Assembly (NCBI RefSeq): GCF_008124625.1
Contig: NZ_VNHM01000019.1
Coordinates: 1-47,849 of the forward strand
Direction of reading: 5' to 3'
DNA: 47,849 bases
From: Desulfallas thermosapovorans DSM 6562
GTDB lineage: Bacteria > Bacillota > Desulfotomaculia > Desulfotomaculales > Desulfallaceae
Part shown: positions 1 through 6,951 of the stretch, in pieces
Layout of the letters: every line of letters begins with the position of its first letter
Position numbering within the stretch: the stretch's first letter is position 1
The notes under the pieces: model-generated
What the model saw: only the letters and a program-made list of their open reading frames with translations
Told to the model about the DNA's origin: nothing
The model's database searches: none
Translations under genes and position numbers: made by a program

Positions 1-138
1 AAGGACCACCTTTACATGGATTGGCTGACCAAGCGTGGCATAGATAAGGCTTTTACTGATGTCATGGTTTGCTTGATTACGTTTATAGCTGCGACAATGG
101 TGCAGATTAAAAGCAAGCTATTGAATACGGCTGCTTAG
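1..138 (+). pseudogene. C-terminal fragment, probably a transposase
   Basis: An open frame runs in from the left edge and stops with TAG at 136-138, giving 45 residues. It contains a hydrophobic stretch (CLITFIAATMVQIK) followed by a basic end, which resembles the C-terminal helix of many DDE transposases. The family cannot be named from so little. The context fits a mobile element, because the genes immediately to the right are truncated. The rest of the gene lies outside the window, so it may be intact there. Confidence 0.35.
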
Positions 139-324
139 TTGTTATAACCCCAAAAAGGTTTGTTAAATTTGTTGTTATTTGTGCTATAAGAAGCCATAGG
201 TGGTTTTTTGCGCTTTTTTTGCGTTAGGTTTGATCATATACCTGTATTACGCCATGAAACAAGCTAATTCTTGTTTTGGCTTGTGTTTATCGGTTGTTAG
301 CTTTTGGTGTTTTGGTTCGGAATG
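139..324. other. Non-coding stretch between transposase tail and broken pgsC
   Basis: This AT-rich stretch contains homopolymer runs and no convincing open frame on either strand. It probably holds the right end of the mobile element whose coding tail lies at 1-138. The junction with pgsC lies near 325-340. No terminal inverted repeat can be confirmed because the element's left end is outside the window. Confidence 0.3.
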
Positions 325-465
325 TTAATTTTGCAATTGGCTCATGAGTAAAACTAAATATCCCGGCACAACCAGACCGGCAGGTAGGATTCCGGTAATT
401 TCCGTAAATAATAAGCTCAAAACAACACCCAAAATTATAACTGTGGCAACAGTCGTAACAAGCAA
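325..465 (-). pseudogene. pgsC: PgsC/CapC N-terminal fragment (poly-gamma-glutamate synthesis)
   Basis: A 46-residue reading frame starts at TTG 465, four bases after the pgsB stop and behind a good GGAGG site (about 472-479, minus strand). The peptide is hydrophobic and contains the motifs LGVVLSLLF, TGILPAGLVVPGYL and a following hydrophobic run. These match the first third of PgsC/CapC, a membrane subunit of the poly-gamma-glutamate synthase. The family is about 150 residues long; here a stop falls at 325-327, right after the GYL motif, and the following sequence has no PgsC features. The gene was therefore cut, most likely by the element to its left. The identification rests on the motifs and on its position after pgsB. 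Confidence 0.7.
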
Positions 466-469
466 CTAT

Positions 470-1267
470 TTATCCTCCTTTAATAGCTAAGTTTCCTGTG
501 GTACTTGGTCGCACCTGACCTGTTTCCCGGTTGAAGCGGGTTTTTAATTCAGAGGGGAAGTCGTGAATTATCAATTCAACTAATTCGTCGCCACCGCCGT
601 GAATATTGCCAATGCCATAAGTTACTCTATTTTTAAGAGAATCCTTAATTGTTTTATAAACCTCACGGGGAGTCAAACCTTCAGCATTTACATATTTATT
701 GGGAGATATTTTTTTATTATTTACTCCTTCGGTAATTGGATTTACTGTCTGACCCATAGCAACAAGAATATCTATATCCATGTTTGGCAAGACCTCTTCT
801 GCTAACTGTAATGTCCTGTCAACCCTATCAGGCCTGCAATTTACAATTACCATGGGATTTTTTGTCGGGTAACCAAGAGCTGTTATATGCTCCCAAATCA
901 TTCGTGTGGAATTGGGATCATTGGCGGCAAAACCATTAACAAAATATGTAGGGCTTTCCTCGTCCAGGGTATAAATCATCAAAGCACCCGGGTCGGGATT
1001 GGCGTTTAACATCCCCCTTAACGCAGTATCTTTGTTAATGTTCAGCGCTTTAGCAACAGCCAACGCAATGGCGACATTTTCCGGAAAAATCACATATTTG
1101 AATTTCTCCAGGTAACCATCCGGGATCTCTTGTACATTTGCAATTATTACCTTGCAGTTTCTTTTTTTTGCTTCTTCAGTAAAATAGTCATTATATTTGC
1201 TATCATCAATAATAAGGGTTCCGTTTTTCGGTATTGTAGCCGTAAAGGACTCTGCAATAAAATCCAA
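470..1267 (-). CDS. pgsB: PgsB/CapB poly-gamma-glutamate synthase, 5'-truncated
   Basis: The 265 visible residues match the C-terminal two thirds of PgsB/CapB, the ATP-dependent amide ligase that polymerises glutamate at the membrane. Family landmarks in order are AESFTATIP, VIFPENVAIAL, GMLNANPDPGA, FVNGFAANDPNSTR, NCRPDRVDRT and YGIGNIHGGG. Family members are about 390 residues long, and the missing part is the N-terminal segment with the ATP-binding loop. The listed start is an internal TTG (Leu of TLDFIAESF). Homology appears to run a few codons further, to about 1276, where a minus-strand TGA at 1280-1282 closes the frame. The gene therefore has no real start and is probably inactive. 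It is followed four bases later by the pgsC fragment. Confidence 0.85.
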   Translation of the reverse strand: MDFIAESFTATIPKNGTLIIDDSKYNDYFTEEAKKRNCKVIIANVQEIPDGYLEKFKYVIFPENVAIALAVAKALNINKDTALRGMLNANPDPGALMIYTLDEESPTYFVNGFAANDPNSTRMIWEHITALGYPTKNPMVIVNCRPDRVDRTLQLAEEVLPNMDIDILVAMGQTVNPITEGVNNKKISPNKYVNAEGLTPREVYKTIKDSLKNRVTYGIGNIHGGGDELVELIIHDFPSELKTRFNRETGQVRPSTTGNLAIKGG

Positions 1268-1287
1268 AGTCCGGCCAGCTCAGCCAT

Positions 1288-2028
1288 TTGGCGGTGAGAC
1301 TGCGGGAGATGCATGCCGAAAGCCGCAGGATGGAAGAAGAAAAAGCCCAATTGTTTGCGGAGATATCGCATGAGTTGCGTACCCCTCTGACTGCTGTGCA
1401 GGGATTTGTAGAGGCTATTCGCGACGGTATGGTCCAGGATGAAGCTTTGCTCAAAAGGTACCTGGATACGATTTATACCCAAACAATTCATATTACCAGG
1501 CTGGTAGACGACATATTGGCGCTAACCCGCCTGGAAAGCGGCGATGTCACTGTGGAAAAACTGCCGGTGGACTTGGTCCCCCTGGCCCGGGATGTGGTTA
1601 TTTCCATGGAGGCAATGGCGGACAGCAAGAATACCTCGATTCTGTTCGAGAAAAAAACAGAAAACGCGGTCGTGCTCGGTGATGTTGACCGGATGGAACA
1701 GATAATCAGGAACTTGCTGAAGAATGCCGTCCGGGCCACTGAGAACGGCACTGTCAAGGTTGGGGTGGGGGTCCGTCAGGGTGAAGTGGTGCTAATCATT
1801 GAGGATGATGGTATTGGTATAGCCCCCGAAGACCTGCCGCACATTTGGGACAGGTTTTACCAGGTAAAGAACCAGCGTGGCGGTTACCTGCAGGAAAAAG
1901 GGAGCGGCCTGGGGTTGGCGATTGTGAAGAAGCTGGTTCAGTTACAGGACGGTAGCATAGATGTCACGAGTAAATTGGGGGAGGGAACGACTTTTTACAT
2001 CAAGTTCCCATCTTATAACCCGAAGTAA
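1288..2028 (+). CDS. Sensor histidine kinase, N-terminally truncated
   Basis: This is the cytoplasmic half of a membrane sensor kinase. It begins inside a HAMP-like helix (the frame reads GQLSHLAVRLREM upstream of the listed TTG). A HisKA domain follows with the phosphorylated histidine in EISHELRTPL (about residue 28), then an N box (RNLLKNAVRA), G1 (DDGIGIAPEDLPHIWDRFY) and G2 (GSGLGLAIVKKL). The transmembrane sensor domain and natural start are missing. The reading frame is lost at the junction with pgsB near 1268-1276, and no ribosome binding site precedes it. The kinase core looks intact, so the loss appears recent. No response regulator gene is adjacent. It may be expressed weakly from TTG 1288 or not at all. 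Confidence 0.8.
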   Translation: MAVRLREMHAESRRMEEEKAQLFAEISHELRTPLTAVQGFVEAIRDGMVQDEALLKRYLDTIYTQTIHITRLVDDILALTRLESGDVTVEKLPVDLVPLARDVVISMEAMADSKNTSILFEKKTENAVVLGDVDRMEQIIRNLLKNAVRATENGTVKVGVGVRQGEVVLIIEDDGIGIAPEDLPHIWDRFYQVKNQRGGYLQEKGSGLGLAIVKKLVQLQDGSIDVTSKLGEGTTFYIKFPSYNPK

Positions 2029-2161
2029 TGATTGGGGGTTGCAGGGTTGGACCCATTTACTGTAAAAAAATACGTAGCCGCAACCGTTTTATCAAATTGA
2101 CAACCTTCATGTATTTATATAAAATTAATTAAAATCTAAATAAGATAGTTAGTTATTAAAT

Positions 2162-2221
2162 TAGGTGAGATTAGTTTAGATAAAGTTAGAGTAAGTAGAG
2201 CTGAGATGAGCCGGAGAATAG
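2162..2221 (+). promoter_or_regulatory. Probable TRAP binding site in trp leader
   Basis: The sequence shows a run of TAG/GAG triplets spaced about five to six bases apart. They start at 2162, 2167, 2172, 2177, 2187 or 2189, 2196 or 2198, 2203, 2208, 2214 and 2219, with AAG triplets at 2183 and 2193 filling the gaps. In Bacillus, TRAP (MtrB) charged with tryptophan wraps eleven (G/U)AG repeats, separated by two or three bases, in the trp leader RNA. This array has that number and spacing, sits just upstream of an intrinsic terminator and leads into trpB. The segment 2208-2214 can pair, with a two-base bulge, with 2229-2237. That would make an antiterminator that competes with the terminator and would be blocked by TRAP. 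Confidence 0.7.
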
Positions 2222-2229
2222 TAAAACAC

Positions 2230-2256
2230 CGGTACTCGTTTGAGTGCCGTTTTTTT
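2230..2256 (+). terminator. trp leader terminator (attenuator)
   Basis: An 8-bp stem (2230-2237 with 2242-2249, one G-T pair) with a four-base GTTT loop is followed directly by seven T residues (2250-2256). It lies 33 bases upstream of the trpB start and so would stop transcription before the operon. With the triplet array at 2162-2221 it forms a typical transcription attenuator. Confidence 0.75.
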
Positions 2257-2289
2257 ATTTTTAAATAACGTAACCAGGGGGTGTGTTAT

Positions 2290-3474
2290 ATGAAAAAGGG
2301 AAGATTCGGCCGTTACGGCGGGCAGTATATGCCTGAAACATTGATGAAGGCCGTTTGGGAACTTGAAAAGGCTTACGAGTTCTATAAAAACGACCCTGAT
2401 TTTCAAAATGAGCTGGATGGTTTACTGAAAAAGTACGCTGGCAGGCCTTCACTGTTGTATTATGCGGCGAAGATGACACAGGATCTTGGCGGCGCAAAGA
2501 TATACCTCAAACGGGAGGACCTTAACCATACGGGCTCCCATAAAATTAACAATGTTCTGGGCCAGGTGCTGCTGGCTAAACGCATGGGGAAAACCCGTGT
2601 CATCGCCGAAACGGGTGCCGGGCAGCATGGTGTTGCCACTGCCACGGCTGCTGCATTGATGGATATGGAATGCGAAATCTTTATGGGCAAGGAAGACACC
2701 GAACGCCAGGCGTTGAATGTATTTCGCATGGAGTTGCTGGGTGCCAAAGTCCATCCGGTCACCAGCGGAACTATGACTTTAAAAGACGCCGTCAACGAAA
2801 CCATGCGTGAGTGGACAGCACGTATGGATGATACACTTTATGTCCTGGGTTCGGTTATGGGGCCGCACCCCTTCCCGACCATTGTACGGGATTTCCAAAA
2901 GGTTATAGGTAAAGAGATAAAAGAACAACTCATGGCGACCGAAGGAAAACTTCCCGATGTGATCGTCGCTTGTGTCGGCGGTGGCAGCAATGCTATAGGA
3001 GCATTCTATGAGTTTATTCAAGACCCGTCGGTAAAACTTATCGGCTGTGAGGCTGCCGGGCTTGGCGTAGATAACCCCAAAAATGCGGCAACGATTGCTA
3101 ATGGTACAGTCGGCGTGTTCCATGGCATGAAATCCTATTTCTGCCAGAACGAATACGGTCAGATCGCGCCGGTTTACTCCATTTCGGCGGGACTTGATTA
3201 TCCGGGAATCGGGCCGGAACACGCAAATCTTCACGATACAGGCCGGGCTCAGTACGTACCAATTACGGACGCGGAAGCTGTAGATGCCTTTGAATATCTT
3301 TCCCGCACCGAGGGAATCATCCCCGCCGTCGAAAGTGCACACGCCGTAGCCTACGCCAAAGAACTGGCGCCCAGGATGGCGAAGGACCAAATCATCGTCG
3401 TTAACCTCTCGGGACGAGGTGACAAAGACGTAGCGGCAATTGCCAGGTACAAGGGGGTATCACTTTATGAGTAG
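2290..3474 (+). CDS. trpB: Tryptophan synthase beta chain
   Basis: TrpB condenses indole, channelled from TrpA, with serine to make tryptophan, using pyridoxal phosphate. The PLP lysine is in HTGSHKINN (Lys85), the phosphate-binding glycine loop is GGGSNAIG (about residue 230), and the family motif [14 protein letters not shown] is present. The length (394 residues) is normal for the TrpB1 class. The start ATG 2290 is preferred over GTG 2281 because the AGGGGG site ends at 2280. The stop overlaps the trpA start by eight bases, so the two are co-translated. The leader suggests control by tryptophan through TRAP. The usual trpEGDC genes are not in this window. Confidence 0.96.
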   Translation: MKKGRFGRYGGQYMPETLMKAVWELEKAYEFYKNDPDFQNELDGLLKKYAGRPSLLYYAAKMTQDLGGAKIYLKREDLNHTGSHKINNVLGQVLLAKRMGKTRVIAETGAGQHGVATATAAALMDMECEIFMGKEDTERQALNVFRMELLGAKVHPVTSGTMTLKDAVNETMREWTARMDDTLYVLGSVMGPHPFPTIVRDFQKVIGKEIKEQLMATEGKLPDVIVACVGGGSNAIGAFYEFIQDPSVKLIGCEAAGLGVDNPKNAATIANGTVGVFHGMKSYFCQNEYGQIAPVYSISAGLDYPGIGPEHANLHDTGRAQYVPITDAEAVDAFEYLSRTEGIIPAVESAHAVAYAKELAPRMAKDQIIVVNLSGRGDKDVAAIARYKGVSLYE

Positions 3475-4258
3475 AATTACCAGGGCCTTTGCAAATCGTA
3501 AAGCATTCATTCCCTTCGTCACGGGCGGCGATCCCGATATAGAAACCACGGAGAAACTGGTCCTCGCCATGGCGGAAGCGGGCGCTGATCTGATTGAAAT
3601 TGGTATACCGTTTTCTGACCCGGTTGCGGAAGGCGTCGTTATTCAGGAGGCGGACGAACGCGCGTTGAGGGGCGGCTGCACCACTGATAAACTTTTTGAG
3701 ATGATCATACAAATTCGTCAAAAAACGGATGTGCCGCTGCTGTTTATGACTTATCTCAACCCTATTTTCACTTACGGGAAGGAAAAGTTTTTAAGCCGGT
3801 GTGCCGAATGCGGCATCGACGGCCTCATCGTTCCTGATATGCCGTTTGAAGAAAAAGACGAATTGGCGGATGTCTGTGAGCTCCACGGAATCGATTTAAT
3901 TTCAATGATCGCCCCCACCTCGCAAGAACGGATAACTATGATCGCCAAAGAAGCCAGGGGGTTCATCTACTGCGTATCTTCCCTTGGCGTAACCGGCGTA
4001 CGCAGCGAGATTACAACGGACCTTGGCAAAATGGTGCAAAAGGTGCGGGAAGTTACCGGTGTTCCATGTGCCATCGGCTTCGGTATTTCCACACCTGAAC
4101 AGGCCGGCAGTATGGCCCTGCTGGCCGATGGCGTCATTGTCGGAAGTGCAATTGTAAAGTTGGTGGCAAAATTCGGCAAAGACAGCGTTGAACCCGTTTT
4201 AGATTATGTGCGCAGTATGAAAAAAGGCATAGATGATGCCGTTAAAAATAAATCATGA
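3467..4258 (+). CDS. trpA: Tryptophan synthase alpha chain
   Basis: TrpA cleaves indole-3-glycerol phosphate to indole and glyceraldehyde 3-phosphate and docks on TrpB. The catalytic glutamate is in [12 protein letters not shown] (Glu44, equal to Glu49 of Salmonella). The active-site loop GVTGVR and the C-terminal phosphate-binding segment ([10 protein letters not shown]) are present. The second acid, usually Asp in A-D-G-P, is Glu55 here and is followed by Gly-Val (AEGVVIQ). The change is conservative, and I recall Glu variants in other clostridia. ATG 3467 follows an AAGGGGG site inside trpB; an upstream in-frame codon at 3440 would make an implausible extension. Confidence 0.95.
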   Translation: MSRITRAFANRKAFIPFVTGGDPDIETTEKLVLAMAEAGADLIEIGIPFSDPVAEGVVIQEADERALRGGCTTDKLFEMIIQIRQKTDVPLLFMTYLNPIFTYGKEKFLSRCAECGIDGLIVPDMPFEEKDELADVCELHGIDLISMIAPTSQERITMIAKEARGFIYCVSSLGVTGVRSEITTDLGKMVQKVREVTGVPCAIGFGISTPEQAGSMALLADGVIVGSAIVKLVAKFGKDSVEPVLDYVRSMKKGIDDAVKNKS

Positions 4259-4355
4259 ACACACGGAAAACCTTTTTAGGAGGATATAATTTATTAAAAC
4301 AGTTCCTCCTGTAATGGAAGATCGTATCTTGCAATTTGGAACTGCGGATATTTAA

Positions 4356-4655
4356 ACAATTATAGAGGAACTGTGCAGGACCAGTGTTTATGGATTGCTT
4401 GCAGATTCCCGTGTGCCATCAAATGCATCCGCAATTGGTGCCGAACTGGATCTTAAGTTCTGCACGCAGATGATAAATTTATCTACAAAGCCGGTTATTA
4501 TTGCAGGTGGAATAAATGCCGGTAATGTCGGCAATATTTTAATGCGGACGGGCGCGGACTTCATCGATGTCATGACGGGCGTAGAGAACAGCCCGGGGGA
4601 AAAGGATGCTGAATCATTATCGCGCCTGTTAACATCTGTCTCCGTTGCCAAATAG
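4356..4655 (+). pseudogene. TrpF-like TIM-barrel remnant
   Basis: The frame opens after a stop at 4353-4355 and gives about 100 residues. The C-terminal part KPVIIAGGINAGNV, then GADFIDVMTGVE and SPGEKD, matches the last two strands of phosphoribosylanthranilate isomerase (TrpF), including its phosphate-binding glycines. TrpF is about 200 residues long, so the N-terminal half is missing. The sequence upstream (4279-4352) has an AGGAGG site and a short frame in another phase that stops at 4353, which suggests a deletion or frameshift. Placement right behind trpBA supports the trp link. A different phosphate-binding TIM-barrel enzyme is possible. Confidence 0.5.
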
Positions 4656-5055
4656 TCTGTTTGCTTGGCAGGAGCTTTTCAATGCTCCCAATACCTTTGA
4701 TATGGGTAAAGGCAGGTTTGCCGTGGAGTATTTGGGGGACTACAGGGTTGGTTTTGAGGACTGGAAAACCGGGCTAAAACACACTATTTTGCTGGATGAG
4801 AGCATGTACAAGGGAAACGAAGCACTCTTGGAAAACATTGATACATGGGTGGATCCGATCTCAGAGTATAAAGTCGTGGATAAAGACAACAACGGAGTTT
4901 GTGAGGTTACCAGTATCCAAAGGGTTACCGGTATTGCCCATGTGGATACCATTGCCAGACTGCAAACAACTTACCGCATGGGTAGGGGGTATCAACCGTC
5001 CACGATAACACTGGTGGACATTAACGGGAAGGTCTTGGCGGAGAAAAAAATTTAA
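4645..5055 (+). CDS. Hypothetical protein, probably an N-terminally truncated fragment
   Basis: The frame gives up to 136 residues and overlaps the TrpF-like remnant. No signal peptide or ribosome binding site is evident at the TTG 4645 start. The protein is rich in Thr, Asp and aromatic residues. It contains VVDKDNNGVCEVTSIQRVTG, a Dx(D/N)xxG-type loop seen in calcium-binding or VCBS-like secreted proteins. It probably begins in the middle of a domain, near residue 10, so it is likely the tail of a longer secreted protein whose front was lost. The function is unknown. Confidence 0.5.
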   Translation: MPNSLFAWQELFNAPNTFDMGKGRFAVEYLGDYRVGFEDWKTGLKHTILLDESMYKGNEALLENIDTWVDPISEYKVVDKDNNGVCEVTSIQRVTGIAHVDTIARLQTTYRMGRGYQPSTITLVDINGKVLAEKKI

Positions 5056-5081
5056 CAGCTAACAATCCCCGGGGCAGCGAC

Positions 5082-5231
5082 CTATGCGGCGACCCTGTGG
5101 TACATAACTATAAAATTATCCAGCATCTGACTTGCTTGAAGCAATTCATCGAAACTTGCGCCTGCGTCGATCAGATTATACAATCTGGCACGCAGGTGTT
5201 CTATTTCCAAGAGTATTTCCTCCCGAGACAT
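5082..5231 (-). CDS. Spo0E-like aspartyl-phosphate phosphatase
   Basis: This 49-residue gene reads MSREEILLEIEHLRARLYNL at its start and carries the Spo0E family core ASQMLDNFIVMY (residues 33-44), in which SQ-x-LD is the phosphatase signature. Spo0E-like proteins remove phosphate from phosphorylated Spo0A and so delay sporulation; they are two-helix hairpins of 45-85 residues. The ATG at 5231 follows an AGGTGA site six bases upstream on the minus strand. The gene stands alone and faces away from the pilin operon. The family match is clear from the motif; the target (Spo0A) is inferred. Confidence 0.8.
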   Translation of the reverse strand: MSREEILLEIEHLRARLYNLIDAGASFDELLQASQMLDNFIVMYHRVAA

Positions 5232-5515
5232 TACAAATCACCTCGGGTTTATACATTTCCTGATCACTTGTGATATTTCCTGCAAAAATAAACATAAAAT
5301 AATGTCGATATTTATATTAGACTTTTTTTATTTGCGTTGTAAAAAAGAAATAAGTAAAAAATTGGAAATTAGCAAGCTGCATCGGCCAAGTTTTATAGTT
5401 TAAAGGTAAATTTTTCCCTGTAAGGAGGTATTTTTTATTATTTGTCAAAATATTAACATTAAAGGTTTAAAAAGGCTGCAGCCCGGTTTTATCGCGCAGG
5501 TGTGGTCATTAAGCC
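5232..5515. other. Intergenic region between spo0E-like gene and pilin operon
   Basis: This AT-rich region should hold the divergent promoters of the flanking genes, but no clear pair of hexamers stands out. A strong AAGGAGG site at 5421-5427 is not followed by a usual start codon. The frame behind it could only begin at ATT near 5437 and would run about 37 codons into the pilin gene. I do not call it. Confidence 0.4.
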
Positions 5516-5983
5516 ATGATAGCGAAAAGGCAAGGTTTTACACTAATTGAACTAAATTTAATTATTTTAACCCTTGGCATTTTAGCCGCCATAGCTGTGC
5601 CAACCATGCAAAACTATCTGGCCGAATGCCAATTACAAGCCCATTGCAAGCGGCTGCAGCAAGAGATCGTGTCGGTTGCCCAGGAGGCGCTGGTTAAGGA
5701 CTCCAGCACCTTCTATATTAGGCTTGATTTACACAATGATAGATACATAGTCAGAGACCCGTCAAGCGGCGTCAATAGATTGGTTGAATTGCCGGCAGGA
5801 GTGGATCTGGCGTATTCTAATTTCCCCAGCAATACTATTTACTTTGGTCCCAAGGGTACGCCTAAAGTGGGTGGTACTATCAGGTTGGAGAGTAAAAAAA
5901 CAGGTATAATGCAGTACGTTATTATTGCCGCCGTCACGGGACGTACCAGAGTAAGTGACAAGCCGCCTTCATGGAATGAATAG
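5516..5983 (+). CDS. Type IV pseudopilin (GspH/FimT-like)
   Basis: The N-terminus MIAKRQG-FTLIEL is a class III prepilin signal: a short basic leader, cleavage after Gly7, Phe at +1 and Glu at +5, followed by a hydrophobic helix (residues 13-32). The rest (155 residues total) is a small globular domain like GspH/FimT minor pseudopilins. The protein would be processed by a PilD-type peptidase and inserted in a pilus or competence-type filament. It is the first of four genes in the same direction with gaps of 34, 7 and 33 bases. No PilB, PilC or PilD gene is in this window, so the assembly machinery must be elsewhere. Confidence 0.85.
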   Translation: MIAKRQGFTLIELNLIILTLGILAAIAVPTMQNYLAECQLQAHCKRLQQEIVSVAQEALVKDSSTFYIRLDLHNDRYIVRDPSSGVNRLVELPAGVDLAYSNFPSNTIYFGPKGTPKVGGTIRLESKKTGIMQYVIIAAVTGRTRVSDKPPSWNE

Positions 5984-6017
5984 CTGAAGTGGCAGCTGCT
6001 ACAGGGGGTAACTTCGG

Positions 6018-6395
6018 GTGGGTAATGAGCGGGGATTTGTATTGATGGAGGTTTTATGTTCAATTTTTATTTTGGGCTTTTGTGCCGCCGTCATATTATT
6101 CTCACTCTCAACATCTATGAACCAGTCGGCGGCATCTATGCAACAGTTTAAAGCTATGGAGTTGGCCCAGGGGAAGATGGATGAACTTGTAGGCATGGAT
6201 TACACGTCGGTTGTGACGGTGGGTAAAACATCTTTCCCCGGTGCCGGCGGAGATTTTCAATATGCCATAGATGTAAAGTGTGATAATGAGCATGGCGATC
6301 TTTTAAAAAAAATCACTGTGACGGTTTATTATACCGAGCCGGTAAGCGGCCTTGAAAAAACAGTAACCCTGGTGGGAGCCAGGGCAAAAAAGTGA
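6018..6395 (+). CDS. Type IV pseudopilin (GspI/PilV-like)
   Basis: This 125-residue protein begins MGNERG-FVLMEVL, a prepilin leader with cleavage after Gly6 and Glu at +5, then a hydrophobic helix to about residue 30. The downstream part (AMELAQGKMDELVGMDY) resembles the helix region of GspI/PilV proteins. The GTG start at 6018 is supported by an AGGGGG site at 6002-6007. It is the second gene of the pilin operon and probably belongs to the tip complex with its neighbours. Confidence 0.82.
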   Translation: MGNERGFVLMEVLCSIFILGFCAAVILFSLSTSMNQSAASMQQFKAMELAQGKMDELVGMDYTSVVTVGKTSFPGAGGDFQYAIDVKCDNEHGDLLKKITVTVYYTEPVSGLEKTVTLVGARAKK

Positions 6396-6402
6396 TAGAA
6401 AA

Positions 6403-6918
6403 ATGTTGGTCCGAAGGAGTAACGAAAAGGGAATAACCCTTGTGGAATTGTTGGTGGCCATGTTTTTAATGGTTGTTTGCCTGGCCGTGGTTAATACGTT
6501 ATTTGCCTTTGGTTTAAAAAGTTACTTTTTGTATATGGACAGAGTGGAAGTGCAGGAAAATTTAAGGATTGGCATAAATAGAATTTCCCGGGAAGTTCGC
6601 CTGGCTTCTCAATTATTATCTTGCGATAATAGCGGGCGGGGTAGAATTACCTTTAAAGTGGTAGATGATTCCAATGAAGATGTCATTTCCTATGCCATTA
6701 AAGTGAGTGGAGACAGTGAGGCTGCTTATCAATTGATTCGTTCAGTAAACGGGTTTGGCAATAACCCTGTGGCCAGATATGTACACAAACTTGCTGTAAT
6801 ACCCGATCAGGTGGGACCGGATACCCGGACAGTTACTTTAATTCTAACGGGGGAAAAGGGCAACAGCGGTGAAATGGAGGTTAGCACGACGGTAACGTTG
6901 AAAAATTATCAAAGATAA
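6403..6918 (+). CDS. Type IV pseudopilin (GspJ/PilW-like)
   Basis: The protein (171 residues) begins MLVRRSNEKG-ITLVELL, a prepilin leader with cleavage after Gly10 and Glu at +5, then a hydrophobic segment to about residue 35. The following part, RIGINRISREVRLASQLL, is the conserved helix of PilW/GspJ proteins, which form the tip of type II secretion pseudopili and type IV pili. It starts seven bases after the previous gene and is clearly co-transcribed. The substrate or role of the filament cannot be read from this cluster. Confidence 0.83.
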   Translation: MLVRRSNEKGITLVELLVAMFLMVVCLAVVNTLFAFGLKSYFLYMDRVEVQENLRIGINRISREVRLASQLLSCDNSGRGRITFKVVDDSNEDVISYAIKVSGDSEAAYQLIRSVNGFGNNPVARYVHKLAVIPDQVGPDTRTVTLILTGEKGNSGEMEVSTTVTLKNYQR

Positions 6919-6951
6919 CGGGTTGTGGTAATGGCAAACCGGGGGTAGCAT

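Noticed and set aside
2160-2256. T-box leader for trpBA
   Set aside because: The GGTGG-ACCGCG antiterminator motif and Stem I elements are missing; the triplet array explains the leader better.
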